Assembly: GCF_902459535.1 (NCBI RefSeq)
Contig: NZ_LR699553.1
Coordinates: 2,108,001 to 2,172,000, forward strand
Source of the DNA: Paraburkholderia dioscoreae
GTDB lineage: Bacteria > Pseudomonadota > Gammaproteobacteria > Burkholderiales > Burkholderiaceae
Reading direction: 5' to 3'
Length of the DNA: 64,000 nucleotides
Both the position numbers and the translations under genes were made by a program. The notes under the pieces were generated by a model. That model saw only the letters and a list, made by a program, of their open reading frames with translations, was not told where the DNA came from and ran no database searches. Shown piece after piece: positions 8,775 to 18,045 of the stretch (within the stretch, counting starts at the first letter, position 1; every line of letters starts with the position of its first letter).

Positions 8775-9566
8775 ATGTTTGTCGACTCGCATTGCCATAT
8801 CAACTTCGAAGGACTCGCCGAGCGCCTGCCGCAGGTGCTCGAGAACATGCGCAGCCATTCGGTCACGCATGCGCTGTGCGTGTCCGTCGATCTGGAGACG
8901 CTGCCTGCCGTGCTGGATATCGCCAGCCGCTACGAGAACGTGTACGCGTCGGTCGGTGTGCATCCGGATCACGAGCACATGCGCGAGCCGAGCGTCGCCG
9001 AACTGGTCGAACTGGCCGCGCATCCTAAGGTGGTCGCGATCGGTGAGACCGGTCTCGACTACTACCGGCTGGAAGGCCGCACGATCGCCGACATGGAATG
9101 GCAACGCGAGCGCTTTCGCACCCACATCCGGGCGGCGCACGCTACGCACAAGCCGCTGATCATCCATACGCGTTCGTCGTCGGCGGACACGCTGCGCATC
9201 ATGGCCGAGGAACGCGCGAGCGAGCCGGGCGGCGTGATGCATTGCTTCACCGAGCCGTGGCCGGTCGCCGAACAGGCGCTGGCGCAGAATTTTTACATCT
9301 CGCTGTCGGGCATCGTCACATTCAAAAGCGCGACCGACGTGCAGGACGTCGCGCGCCGTGTGCCGCTGGAGCGTTTGCTGATCGAAACCGACTCGCCGTA
9401 CCTCGCGCCCGTGCCGTATCGCGGCAAGCCTAATGAACCTGCCTACGTAAGTTATGTCGGACGGTTCATCGCGCAGCAACGCGAGATGCCGGAAGCGGCG
9501 CTGGCCGCCGCGACCACGCAGAACTTCTTCCGCCTTTTCAAGATCCCGGCGCCCATCGGCGCGTGA
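8775..9566 (+). CDS. tatD: TatD-family metal-dependent hydrolase
   Basis: TIM-barrel metallohydrolase of the TatD DNase family (YcfH/YjjV-like), 263 residues. All metal ligands are visible: HCH in DSHCHINFEG (residues 4-12), Glu in GETGLDYYR, His in LIIHTR, His in GVMHCFTE and Asp in ETDSPYLAPVPYRGK. Family members act as 3'-5' exonucleases on DNA; the cellular role of YcfH types is not settled. It is probably cotranscribed with the upstream acetyltransferase gene (34-bp gap). Confidence 0.9.
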   Translation: MFVDSHCHINFEGLAERLPQVLENMRSHSVTHALCVSVDLETLPAVLDIASRYENVYASVGVHPDHEHMREPSVAELVELAAHPKVVAIGETGLDYYRLEGRTIADMEWQRERFRTHIRAAHATHKPLIIHTRSSSADTLRIMAEERASEPGGVMHCFTEPWPVAEQALAQNFYISLSGIVTFKSATDVQDVARRVPLERLLIETDSPYLAPVPYRGKPNEPAYVSYVGRFIAQQREMPEAALAAATTQNFFRLFKIPAPIGA

Positions 9567-9618
9567 AACGTAAAGTCGATAAATATCAAAAGGATAGGGA
9601 CGTTTCCTAAAGTTAAAT

Positions 9619-10371
9619 ATGAGAGAAATTTCGATGTTGGACGCCGCATTCCAAGACACTTCGGCAGCGAACGTCGCAGCGCATGGCGCGCTGGCTTCGG
9701 CGCGGCGCGGCGTTTCGCGCCTCGCTTTCGCGGCTTCGCTGGCCTGTGCCGCGCTGACTTCACTGGCGGTGTCGCCGGCCCAGGCTGCGCCGATCGATTC
9801 GCTGATCAAATCGGTCAAATTCGACGACGTCGACGGCGTCAACAAGCTGCTCGCCAAGGGCATGGATCCGAATAGCGTGGATAACCAGGGCATGCCGCTG
9901 CTGGTGCTGGCCGCGCGCGAGAAATCGGACAAGGTCGGCGCCGCGTTGCTCGCCAATCCGAAAACCAACATTGAAATTCAGGACAAAGCCGGCGAGAACG
10001 CGATGATGATGGCCGCGCTGAACGGCGACCTCGACTTCGTCAACCAGCTGATCGCGAAAGACGCCGAGGTCAACAAGAAGGGCTGGGCACCGCTGCACTA
10101 CGCGGCGGCGAACGGCAACGACGATATCGTCAAGGTGCTGCTCGACCATTCGGCCTACGTCGACGCCGGCTCGCCGAACGGCACCACGCCGCTGATGATG
10201 GCCGCGCGCGGCGGCCACGTGTCGACCGTGAAGCTGTTGCTCGACAACGGCGCGGACCTGACGGTGAAGAACCAGATCGGCATGACGGCGCTTGATTTCG
10301 CCAAGACCTACAAGGAGCCGGACGTGGTCGAAGGGCTGACGGCGCGGCTGCAGCAGATGCAGCAGAAATAA
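9619..10371 (+). CDS. exported ankyrin-repeat protein
   Basis: Protein of 250 residues with a long N-region and a hydrophobic core (RLAFAASLACAALTSLAVSPAQA) ending in an AxA cleavage site near residue 54, so it is probably periplasmic. About five ankyrin repeats follow, with clear units such as GWAPLHYAAANGNDDIVKVLLDH and GTTPLMMAARGGHVSTVKLL (19-residue core). Ankyrin arrays mediate protein-protein contact; the partner is unknown. An ATG at 9634 (MLDAAFQ) is an equally possible start, since no good ribosome binding site marks either one. A similar gene follows tatD in related bacteria. Confidence 0.82.
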   Translation: MREISMLDAAFQDTSAANVAAHGALASARRGVSRLAFAASLACAALTSLAVSPAQAAPIDSLIKSVKFDDVDGVNKLLAKGMDPNSVDNQGMPLLVLAAREKSDKVGAALLANPKTNIEIQDKAGENAMMMAALNGDLDFVNQLIAKDAEVNKKGWAPLHYAAANGNDDIVKVLLDHSAYVDAGSPNGTTPLMMAARGGHVSTVKLLLDNGADLTVKNQIGMTALDFAKTYKEPDVVEGLTARLQQMQQK

Positions 10372-10564
10372 TGTGCATGGCGGCGCGGGTAGCCGGCCAG
10401 CGGGTCGCCGTGCCGCCGCGCTAAAAAAGTGCCTGAAGATAGCGGCGGTGCGCACGCTTGCGCTTCGCAAAACAGTGCAGAATGACGACTTTGGCGCGCC
10501 ACGTGGGCGCGCCCTTTGGATGCGGCGAAAGACCGCCTGATAAACGACCCTGGAAAGGAACACC

Positions 10565-10921
10565 ATGCTGCGGGCTTTGATTTTCGCCAGCGCGTTTGCC
10601 GTACCGCTATCGGCAGCCGCGTTTACGGGAGGCGACCTCAACAAGCTGTGCACCAAGACGGACGTGGCATCGCGTAGCGCGTGTGCCGCTTATATCGAAG
10701 GCGCCGCCGACGGCATCTTCAACACCATCGACGCGATCGGCGGCACGACCGGTCCGCGCGTCGGCCAGTACTTCTGCTTGCCGCAGGACGCGCGCTCGGC
10801 GCAATTGACCGACGCGGTGCGCAAGTACATTGCGGAGAATCCGAACGTCGCGGGCTACAACGCCAGCACGGCGATCTCGCTGGGGCTCGGCAAGGCGTTT
10901 CCGTGCAAGAGCGGTAGCTGA
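10565..10921 (+). CDS. small exported Rap1a/Tai-family protein
   Basis: Secreted or periplasmic protein of 118 residues. The signal peptide MLRALIFASAFAVPLSAAA is cleaved near residue 19. The mature part has the Rap1a-type pattern LCTKTD, then CAAYIEGAADG, with a further Cys in YFCLP and one near the C-terminus (FPCKSG), suggesting two disulfides. Rap1a was described as an immunity protein of a type VI secretion effector, but many family members stand alone, as here: no effector or T6SS gene is near. GGAAAGGA precedes the ATG. Confidence 0.7.
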   Translation: MLRALIFASAFAVPLSAAAFTGGDLNKLCTKTDVASRSACAAYIEGAADGIFNTIDAIGGTTGPRVGQYFCLPQDARSAQLTDAVRKYIAENPNVAGYNASTAISLGLGKAFPCKSGS

Positions 10922-10942
10922 ACTGAATTGCGGCTGATGTCG

Positions 10943-10961
10943 CGCGCCCGCAGCGGGCGCG
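10943..10961 (+). terminator. GC-rich hairpin after the Rap1a-like gene
   Basis: CGCGCCCG (10943-10950), a 3-nt loop, then CGGGCGCG (10954-10961). A strong stem 20 bp after the stop codon, but only two T follow, so it may be a Rho-assisted terminator or 3' stabiliser. Confidence 0.4.
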
Positions 10962-11305
10962 TTGGGCGGTTTGCCTCATCTCATGAGTGTGTTTCGGCTT
11001 TTCAGCCGGAACCTCTGTGGGGGTTCCTCGAAGCCTATCTGAAACCCGGTCTGAGCTCCGGCTGTCCACTTGCAGAGGCGGCCAGCCTGGGCACCTTTCC
11101 CAGATCGCGCCGAAGAACAATCCAAGATGTCAGTAGGCAGGCCGCGACGGCGCGCAGTCGTCCGGTTCGCGCTTGCTTCATCGTCGCTTGCCGACTGGAG
11201 CTTTTGAAGCGGTCCGACGCGTCGCGCAACACGCGGCCACATTCGAAGTCTCGCGATTCCGCGCCCACTCTGTTCACCCCTCAAGCCAGGAGGACGATCC
11301 CTTTG
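10962..11305. other. intergenic stretch without recognisable gene
   Basis: The frame of the MscS gene stays open upstream to 10928, but the translation there has no domain-like sequence and no ribosome binding site at candidate starts. I see no clear promoter or RNA. Confidence 0.5.
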
Positions 11306-12529
11306 ATGCCTACTCTCGACGACCTCAGCCGCATCGCCGAAGCGCCGCTGCATACGTGGCTCGGCGCGTTGATCGTCTCGGTGATCGCGGTGCTGCTGGC
11401 CGTGGGCGTCCATCGGATCGGCGCGCGCATGGCGACGCGGCTCGCGCGGCCCTATCCGCTCACCAGCGTGGTGCTGCGCTATATCGACAAGCCGTCGCTC
11501 TTCGTGCTCGTGATCCTCGCGCTCGAAGCGGTATGGTGGGAAGCGCCCGACACGCTGACTTTCATCACGCCGCTGCGCGACGCCGCCGCGATCGCGCTGA
11601 TCGGCGCGATCACGTGGCTCTCGGTGCGCTCGGCGGCGGCCATCGGCGAGGCGATCATTCAGGCCCATCCGCTCGATACCGCCGACAACCTGCAGGCGCG
11701 CCGCATCCATACGCAGGCGCGCGTGCTGGCGCGTTCCGTGATGTTCGTGATCGTGATCGTCGGCGTGGGCGGCGCATTGATGACGTTTCCCAATGTCCGG
11801 CAGATCGGCGCGAGCCTGCTGGCGTCGGCGGGCGTGGCAGGCCTTGTTGCCGGTATCGCCGCGCGGCCGGTGCTCGGCAATCTGATCGCCGGTTTGCAGA
11901 TCGCGCTGTCGCAGCCGATCCGTCTGGACGACGTCGTCGTGATTCAGGGCGAGTGGGGGCGTATCGAGGAAATCACGGGCACGTATGTGTCGGTGCGTCT
12001 GTGGGATCAGCGGCGGCTGATCGTGCCGCTACAGTGGTTCATCGAGAACCCGTTCTCGAACTGGACCCGCAGCAGTTCGCAGATTATCGGCACAGTGTTT
12101 CTGTACGTCGATTACCGGATGCCGCTCGCGCCGTTGCGCGAGGAGCTCGCCCGCATCGTCGAGGACGCGCCCGAGTGGGATCGCCGCGTGCAGGTGCTGC
12201 AGGTCACGGACGGCACCGAGCGCTCGATGCAATTGCGCGCCCTCGTCAGTTCGCTCGATTCCGGTCTGAACTGGGATTTGCGCTGCCGGGTGCGCGAGGG
12301 ACTGCTCGACTTCATACAGAGGCACTATCCGCAGTACCTGCCGCGGGCGCGCGCGGAAGTGTCGGCGGAACTCGAAACCGGCAAGGGCGCACCGCTCGAC
12401 TGGGTGCCGCGCGGCACGCAGACGCCGGCTGGCAGCACCGCCGCGCATACCGAGGCCGATCCGGTGGCAAGCCGCGCCGGACGGGCTCCGGCGGCCGATG
12501 TGCCGCAGCCTGTGAAGGAAAAAGTCTGA
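11306..12529 (+). CDS. MscS-family mechanosensitive ion channel
   Basis: Inner-membrane channel that opens under membrane tension to release solutes on osmotic downshock. About 407 residues. Four or more hydrophobic segments occupy roughly residues 15-190 (WLGALIVSVIAVLLAVGV, LFVLVILALEAVWW, SVMFVIVIVGVGGALM). The pore helix and beta domain follow (GLVAGIAARPVLGNLIAGLQ, then PIRLDDVVVIQGEWGRIEEI). The C-terminal 35 residues are low-complexity Ala/Pro. AGGAGG at 11289-11294 precedes the ATG at 11306, so the long upstream extension of the frame is dropped. Confidence 0.9.
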   Translation: MPTLDDLSRIAEAPLHTWLGALIVSVIAVLLAVGVHRIGARMATRLARPYPLTSVVLRYIDKPSLFVLVILALEAVWWEAPDTLTFITPLRDAAAIALIGAITWLSVRSAAAIGEAIIQAHPLDTADNLQARRIHTQARVLARSVMFVIVIVGVGGALMTFPNVRQIGASLLASAGVAGLVAGIAARPVLGNLIAGLQIALSQPIRLDDVVVIQGEWGRIEEITGTYVSVRLWDQRRLIVPLQWFIENPFSNWTRSSSQIIGTVFLYVDYRMPLAPLREELARIVEDAPEWDRRVQVLQVTDGTERSMQLRALVSSLDSGLNWDLRCRVREGLLDFIQRHYPQYLPRARAEVSAELETGKGAPLDWVPRGTQTPAGSTAAHTEADPVASRAGRAPAADVPQPVKEKV

Positions 12530-12789
12530 CGGTGGGTCTGATACCGGCTTTGACCGCGCTCTGACGGTGGGTTCGACGGCGAAAGCGCCATACTGTGGCG
12601 CACAGGCACCGATGAATGCAACTGATCGGGCACCAAAGCGGTCGAACCGTCCACTCACTCACGAAGCTGGCGCGGCATGGTGTGCTTCAGGGTGGCTCGG
12701 GTTCCCGTCGCGCGATTGCGCACGGGAGGCCGCCAGGACCTGATGGAACGCACCCGCGCGCGTCGCGCGAACCAAGGAGGACATGCAAC

Positions 12790-14202
12790 ATGGGGCGATT
12801 GATCGTCGTGTCGAATCGCGTCGCTACGCCGACGGAAACCAAAGGATCGGCCGGCGGCCTCGCGGTCGGCGTATTCGGCGCGTTGAAGGATGCTGGAGGC
12901 GTGTGGTTCGGCTGGAGCGGCGACGTGGTCAGCGAGACCGTCGCCAACGCCGGCCCGACGCTGGAGCAGGACGGCGCGGTGACCTTTGCGACCGTGGGCC
13001 TGACACGCAAGGATTACGACCAGTACTATCGCGGCTTTTCGAACGCGACATTGTGGCCGGTGTTCCACTACCGCAACGACCTTGCACGCTACGAGCGCGA
13101 GGAATACGCGGGCTACCGGCGGGTCAACGCGTGGCTCGCGCACAAGCTGATCAAGCTGCTCGAACCCGACGACGTGATCTGGATTCACGACTACCACCTG
13201 ATCCCGTTCGCCGAGGCGCTGCGCAACGAGGGTGTCACGAACCGCATCGGCTTTTTCCTGCACATTCCGTTTCCCGCGCCGCAGATCCTGCTCAACATTC
13301 CGCCGCACGAAGAACTGGTGAAGTCGCTGTCGTGCTACGACCTGCTGGGCTTCCAGACCGCTACCGACGAACTCGCCTTCAAGGATTACGTCACGCGCCA
13401 CGCGCGCGGCACGGTGAGCGCGGACGGTCTCGTCGAAGCGTTCGGCCGCAAACTGCACACCGGCGTCTACCGGATCGGCGTGTTCCCCGACGAAATCGCC
13501 GAACAGGCGAAGCGCTACGAAAGCCGTCAGCACGTGCTCGACCTGAAGCAGAGCCTGGAGGGGCGCAAGCTGATCATGAGCGTCGACCGGCTGGACTATT
13601 CGAAGGGTCTGGTCGAGCGGTTCCGGGCCTTCGAGCATCTGCTGGAGCGTTCGCCGGAATGGCGCGGCAACGTCACGCTGGTGCAGATCGCGCCACCCAC
13701 CCGTTCGGACGTCGCCACCTATCAGAAAATTCGCCAGGATCTGGAGTACGAAGCGGGGCGCATCAACGGCCGCTACTCGGGTCTCGACTACACGCCGATC
13801 CGCTATCTGAATCAGCAGTACGACCGCTGGAAGCTGATGTCGCTGTTTCGCGAATCGCAGATCGGTTTCGTCACGCCGCTGCACGACGGCATGAATCTGG
13901 TCGCGAAGGAATACGTCGCCGCGCAGAATCCCGACGACCCAGGCGTGCTGGTGCTGTCGATTTTCGCGGGCGCGGCGGCGGAGCTGAGCGGCGCGCTGCT
14001 CGTCAATCCGCATGATGCGATCGGCATGTGCGAAGCCTTGCAGCGCGCGTTGCAGATGCCGCTCGACGCGCGTCAGCGGCGCCATGAAATCAACATGGCG
14101 GCGCTGCGCAAGAACGATCTCGGCGTGTGGCGCGATACGTTCCTGCACGATTTGCGCAGCGTGCCGGTGCAGAAGCCGGGCAAGGGCGGCGGGCATAACT
14201 GA
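12790..14202 (+). CDS. otsA: alpha,alpha-trehalose-phosphate synthase
   Basis: GT20 enzyme joining UDP-glucose and glucose-6-phosphate to trehalose-6-phosphate, an osmoprotectant precursor. 470 residues, normal for OtsA. RLIVVSNRVATP opens the protein and KGSAGGLAVG forms the substrate loop; IHDYHLIPFAEALR, FFLHIPFPAPQIL, SVDRLDYSKGL and the nucleotide-sugar region TPLHDGMNLVAKEYVA are all present. AAGGAGG lies 9 nt before the ATG at 12790; the longer frame from 12616 is not supported. otsB is not in the window. Together with the MscS channel upstream this makes an osmotic-stress neighbourhood. Confidence 0.95.
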   Translation: MGRLIVVSNRVATPTETKGSAGGLAVGVFGALKDAGGVWFGWSGDVVSETVANAGPTLEQDGAVTFATVGLTRKDYDQYYRGFSNATLWPVFHYRNDLARYEREEYAGYRRVNAWLAHKLIKLLEPDDVIWIHDYHLIPFAEALRNEGVTNRIGFFLHIPFPAPQILLNIPPHEELVKSLSCYDLLGFQTATDELAFKDYVTRHARGTVSADGLVEAFGRKLHTGVYRIGVFPDEIAEQAKRYESRQHVLDLKQSLEGRKLIMSVDRLDYSKGLVERFRAFEHLLERSPEWRGNVTLVQIAPPTRSDVATYQKIRQDLEYEAGRINGRYSGLDYTPIRYLNQQYDRWKLMSLFRESQIGFVTPLHDGMNLVAKEYVAAQNPDDPGVLVLSIFAGAAAELSGALLVNPHDAIGMCEALQRALQMPLDARQRRHEINMAALRKNDLGVWRDTFLHDLRSVPVQKPGKGGGHN

Positions 14203-14317
14203 TGGGGCGTCTTGACCAATGCCTGGCCTGGTTCTCGCGCGGGCGGTTCGCCGCGTGCGGGCGCGTCGCGGAATTACGGAAAGGGCACGCGTGCGTGACT
14301 GAATCCCGGGTTGCCGC

Positions 14318-15499
14318 ATGCTGACCACGCTGGCTGTCGCGGGTTACCGCTCGCTGCGCGAGCTGATCGTGCCGCTCGGCCGCCTGAACGTAATTACGGG
14401 CGCCAATGGCAGCGGCAAGTCGAGCGTGTATCGTTCGCTGCGTTTGTTGGCGGAGACGGCGCGCGGCGGTGTGATTACCTCGTTGGCGCGCGAAGGCGGT
14501 TTGCCTTCCACGTTATGGGCCGGTCCCGAACGCTTTTCGCGCGCCGTGCTGGCCGGCGAGTTCCCGGTCGAGGGCACGCGGCGTAAAGAACCCGTGAGCC
14601 TGCGGCTCGGCTTTGCCGGCGATCAGTTCGGCTACGCGATCGATCTGGGGCTGCCAGCGCCGGAGCGGCCAGCGGCTCCCATACCCAGCAAGTTCCTGCT
14701 CGATCCGATCATCAAACGCGAGTGCATCTGGAGCGGCCCTGTGCTGCGGCCGTCGGCGTTACTGGTGGACCGGCACGGCCCGGCGCTGCGCACGCGCGAC
14801 GAGCACGGCGACTGGCAGACCATTCCGCAACCGGTCGCCAGCTTCGACAGCATGATGACGGAGTTCTCCGACCCGCGCACCGCACCCGAGATGGTCACGG
14901 TGCGTGAGCAGATCCGCTCCTGGCGTTTCTACGACCATTTCCGCACGGACGTCGAAGCGGCCGCGCGTCTGCCGCAGATCGGCACGCACACGCCGGTGCT
15001 CGCGAACGACGGTGCGGATCTCGCCGCCGCCTTGCAAACCATCCGCGAGATCGGCGATCCGGTTGCGCTCGACGCCGCCATCGACGACGCCTTCCCGGGC
15101 TCTCGCCTCGACGTCACGACACAGGACGGCCGCTTCGAAGTGGCGATGCAGCAGCATGGCCTGCTGCGGCCGCTGAAAGGCGCGGAACTGTCGGACGGCA
15201 CCTTGCGCTATCTGCTGCTGGTCGCCGCTTTGCTGACGCCGCGTCCGCCGGAACTGCTCGTGCTGAACGAACCCGAAACGAGCCTGCATCCGGACCTGCT
15301 GTCGGCGCTCGCCCGCCTGATCGCGCGGGCTGCCACATATTCGCAGGTGTTGGTGGTGTCGCATGCGGCGCGCCTGATCGCGGCACTCGAACGCGAGGAG
15401 GCGAGCCAGTCGATCGTGCTGGAGAAGCACTTCGGCGCCACCCGTATCGCCGATGACGACGAGCGCGATCTGCCGCCCTGGAAATGGCCCGCCCGATAA
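14318..15499 (+). CDS. AAA-family ATPase, RecF/SMC-like
   Basis: 393-residue protein with Walker A TGANGSGKSS near residues 28-37, preceded by the RecF-like opening YRSLRELIVPLGRLNVI. Further on are a signature-like GAELSDGTLRYLLL, Walker B LLVLNEPETSLHPDLL and the switch histidine in VVSHAARLIAALE. This is the single-polypeptide DUF3696/AAA_21-like architecture, with the ATPase head split by a short insertion. No nuclease (Toprim) domain or partner gene is seen, so a defence role as in OLD or PARIS cannot be claimed. Function unknown. Confidence 0.75.
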   Translation: MLTTLAVAGYRSLRELIVPLGRLNVITGANGSGKSSVYRSLRLLAETARGGVITSLAREGGLPSTLWAGPERFSRAVLAGEFPVEGTRRKEPVSLRLGFAGDQFGYAIDLGLPAPERPAAPIPSKFLLDPIIKRECIWSGPVLRPSALLVDRHGPALRTRDEHGDWQTIPQPVASFDSMMTEFSDPRTAPEMVTVREQIRSWRFYDHFRTDVEAAARLPQIGTHTPVLANDGADLAAALQTIREIGDPVALDAAIDDAFPGSRLDVTTQDGRFEVAMQQHGLLRPLKGAELSDGTLRYLLLVAALLTPRPPELLVLNEPETSLHPDLLSALARLIARAATYSQVLVVSHAARLIAALEREEASQSIVLEKHFGATRIADDDERDLPPWKWPAR

Positions 15500-15729
15500 T
15501 CGGGGATCCGTTTCCGTTTCGAGTCGCGTGTAAGCTGAATGTAACAGTGCCGAGAAAGTGCAAGTTTGGGGGTTTTTTGTTGGCCCGTGGTGAATAATGC
15601 GTCGATGCCGGTCGTGCACCGTGCCGGAGCGCGGCCGTTGCATTGATCGGCGGTAGTGGCGCTGTCCATACTCAGCGCTGCTGACGCGCACCGCCGCAGG
15701 CGCAAGCCGTCAGATCACGGAGACAGAAT

Positions 15730-16797
15730 ATGAAGATTGCGCAGATCGCCCCTTTGACCGAATCGGTGCCGCCCAAGCTGTATGGCGGCACGGAGCGCGT
15801 CGTGTCATACATCACCGAGGCGCTGGTCGAACTCGGCCATGACGTGACGCTGTTCGCGAGCGGCGACTCCGTGACCAACGCGAAGCTCGAAGCCGTCTGG
15901 CCGCGCGCGCTGCGTCTCGATCCGGGCATTCGCGACCGCGTGGCGCCCCATATGCTGCTGATGGAACTGGTGCGCCGTCAGGCCGAGAATTTCGACGTCC
16001 TGCATTTCCACCTGGACTATTACTCGTTCTCGGTCTTCAAGCGCCAGGAAACGCCGTTTGTCACGACCATGCACGGCCGCCTCGATCTGCCCGAGCAACA
16101 GCCGGTGTTCGACACCTTCAACACCGCGCCGGTGATCTCGATTTCGAACGCGCAGCGGCATCCGCTGCCGCAGGCCAGGTGGCTGACCACCGTGTATCAC
16201 GGCTTGCCGGAGCAGCTCTACACGCCGCAGCCGGTCGAGCAGAAATATCTCGCGTTTCTCGGCCGGATCTCGCCGGAAAAGCGTGTCGACACCGCGATCC
16301 GGATTGCCGGCCGCTGCGGTATGCCGATTCGCATCGCCGCGAAAGTGGACGCCGCCGATCGCGAGTATTTCGAACGCGACATCCGGCCGCTGCTGGATTT
16401 GCCGTACGTGGAGTTCATCGGCGAGATTGCGGATCACCAGAAGGCCGAATTCCTGTCCGGGGCGCACGCGTTGCTGTTTCCGATCGACTGGCCTGAGCCG
16501 TTCGGCCTCGTGATGATCGAAGCGATGGCATGCGGCACGCCGGTCATCGCGTTCAATCGCGGTTCGGTGCCGGAAGTGCTGGAAGATGGTGTGACGGGCT
16601 TTATCGTGGAAGACGAGATCGGCGCGGTGGCGGCGGTCAATCGCCTGCACAAGGTGCCGCGAGCGGGCGTACGGCAGCGCTTCGAGGAGCGCTTCACGTC
16701 GCACCGCATGGCTCAACAGTATGTGAACGCGTATCAGTCGGTGATTCGCGCGCAGAAACGTTCGCGCTTCAAGGTGATCGATACGTCGGGAAGCTGA
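15730..16797 (+). CDS. glycosyltransferase family 4 protein
   Basis: GT-B glycosyltransferase of 355 residues. The N-terminal domain starts MKIAQIAPLTESVPPKLYGG with the GGTER loop, and the C-terminal nucleotide-binding domain carries FLGRISPEKRVDTAI and the E-x7-E motif in PEPFGLVMIEAMACGTPVIA. It stands outside the exopolysaccharide locus and between a stand-alone ATPase and a lipoprotein gene, so the acceptor cannot be inferred. Related proteins are often annotated only as glycosyltransferase. A good terminator follows. Confidence 0.85.
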   Translation: MKIAQIAPLTESVPPKLYGGTERVVSYITEALVELGHDVTLFASGDSVTNAKLEAVWPRALRLDPGIRDRVAPHMLLMELVRRQAENFDVLHFHLDYYSFSVFKRQETPFVTTMHGRLDLPEQQPVFDTFNTAPVISISNAQRHPLPQARWLTTVYHGLPEQLYTPQPVEQKYLAFLGRISPEKRVDTAIRIAGRCGMPIRIAAKVDAADREYFERDIRPLLDLPYVEFIGEIADHQKAEFLSGAHALLFPIDWPEPFGLVMIEAMACGTPVIAFNRGSVPEVLEDGVTGFIVEDEIGAVAAVNRLHKVPRAGVRQRFEERFTSHRMAQQYVNAYQSVIRAQKRSRFKVIDTSGS

Positions 16798-16834
16798 GCC
16801 GGAAAGACTGGCGAACGCGCGAGATCAAAAAGAG

Positions 16835-16864
16835 CGGCGATGCAGGCAGCGCATCGCCGTTTTT
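16835..16864 (+). terminator. Rho-independent terminator of the GT4 gene
   Basis: CGGCGATGC (16835-16843) pairs perfectly with GCATCGCCG (16851-16859) over a 7-nt loop, followed by five T. Confidence 0.85.
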
Positions 16865-16996
16865 GTTGCCGCATGATTCGAGACAATGGCGTCAGGCAAT
16901 GCGACCGATCATCTGCGGCTAACCGCGGCCCACAAAAGCTCACCGCCGCGGCGCGTGCCACATTGCTTGCGTTGCAAAAGCGGGCTGCGCGGGATT

Positions 16997-17045
16997 GCGT
17001 CTGATCCGGCCACCGCTGCTCACGGAAACCCGGCGGATCAGACGC
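16997..17045. repeat. 12-bp perfect inverted repeat between convergent genes
   Basis: GCGTCTGATCCG (16997-17008) and CGGATCAGACGC (17034-17045) with a 25-nt loop. It lies downstream of the YSC84 gene on the minus strand and may end that transcript, but no T run follows on either strand. Confidence 0.5.
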
Positions 17046-17078
17046 ACACCCCGCAGACCGGCAATCGGAGCGCGCCCC

Positions 17079-17666
17079 TTAGATCTTCAGACGCGTAACC
17101 TTGGTGCCTTGCAGCGATACGTCGGCCATCAGGCCGGCATTGGTCAGCACGAACACTTCGACCGGAGCCGTCGCCGTGGTGGTGTCGATCGCGCCGTTGG
17201 CACCCATTTTCACCAGCGCGACGGAGGCGTCGCCGCCCGCCGACCAGCCGTCGGCGTTGCGGAATTTGTCCAGTGCGTCCTGCGTCATGAACAGGAAAAT
17301 GATCGCCTTCGACTGCGCACCTGCCTGCAGGCCGAACGAACCGGAAATCGTGCTGTAGTAACCGACCGTGCCGCCACCGACCTTCAGCGAGCCTTCGCCG
17401 TACTGACCGCCGACGATAAAGCCGACCTGAAGCACCGACGGGAACACGAGGACGCCGCGCGCCTTCGAAACCAGTTCGCGCGAGCCCTGCACCGTCGTGA
17501 AAAGTCGCGACATCGTGCCTTCGACGCTGGCGTCGATCGACTGGCGCTTGGATGAATCGGTGGCGGGTGTGTCCGGGTTGCCTTTATTCGTCGTACAACC
17601 AGCCAGTGCAAGGCCTCCGAAAGCGAGCGCAGCGGTAGTCTTCAACATGAAGTTTCGTCTTTGCAT
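17079..17666 (-). CDS. YSC84/SYLF-domain lipoprotein
   Basis: 195-residue exported lipoprotein. The N-terminus has a twin-arginine-like pattern (RRNFMLK) and a lipobox LALAGC with Cys24. The rest is the SYLF (YSC84) domain: ARGVLVFPSVLQVGFIVGGQYGEGSL, GYYSTISGSFGLQAG (a glycine-rich lipid-binding-type core) and FLFMTQDALDKF. SYLF proteins bind phosphoinositides in eukaryotes; the bacterial role is unknown, though they are common envelope lipoproteins in Burkholderia. An ATG at codon 7 is an alternative start that would remove the RR pair. Confidence 0.85.
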   Translation of the reverse strand: MQRRNFMLKTTAALAFGGLALAGCTTNKGNPDTPATDSSKRQSIDASVEGTMSRLFTTVQGSRELVSKARGVLVFPSVLQVGFIVGGQYGEGSLKVGGGTVGYYSTISGSFGLQAGAQSKAIIFLFMTQDALDKFRNADGWSAGGDASVALVKMGANGAIDTTTATAPVEVFVLTNAGLMADVSLQGTKVTRLKI

Positions 17667-17727
17667 CGTTTTTCTCCGTCATTGTTCCGGGGCGCAACCT
17701 CATCTGATGTTGCCGGGTTGCTTTTGA

Positions 17728-17736
17728 GTTATATCA
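17728..17736 (-). promoter_or_regulatory. extended -10 promoter candidate for the YSC84 gene
   Basis: On the minus strand TGATATAAC matches the extended -10 TGnTATAAT, about 60 bp before the gene. No -35 match is needed for this class. Confidence 0.45.
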
Positions 17737-18045
17737 CACGCAAGCACAAATGGCGCGCTTCCTTGACAGGCGAAAAGCCTTGTACGGCGGGGGTTTCGGG
17801 CTAATCGTAAGGGATCGCGCTGTAATTTTGACTGGTACTGGAGCGCGCCGCGTGAGCGCGCGCGCCGCGCGTTGGAACAGGTTCCCGGGAATTCGGGCCC
17901 GATTTGATGTGCCTCAATCGGAACGGGGCCGTAACAGCCTGGATGATTCGTTTTTACCGATTTTCGCGCCTCGCGTATTCGCGTTGTAATAAAACCGAAA
18001 GCGTTGCGTCGATGCCGCAGATCGGCTGTCGAAGCGGGTGCGCCG
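17737..18045. other. intergenic stretch without recognisable gene
   Basis: Between the divergent promoter side of the YSC84 gene and the 3' end of the membrane-protein gene. GC-rich with short self-complementary GCGC runs near 17850. No coding signal or clear RNA seen. Confidence 0.5.

Noticed and set aside
10565..10921. Rap1a-like protein as a type VI immunity gene
   Set aside because: No effector, VgrG or T6SS gene nearby; many family members are orphans.
10928..11305. 126-codon N-terminal extension of the MscS protein
   Set aside because: No ribosome binding site at the upstream starts and no membrane or domain pattern; AGGAGG marks 11306.
14318..15499. AAA ATPase as part of a defence system
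   Set aside because: No nuclease, Toprim domain or partner gene adjacent; flanked by metabolic genes.
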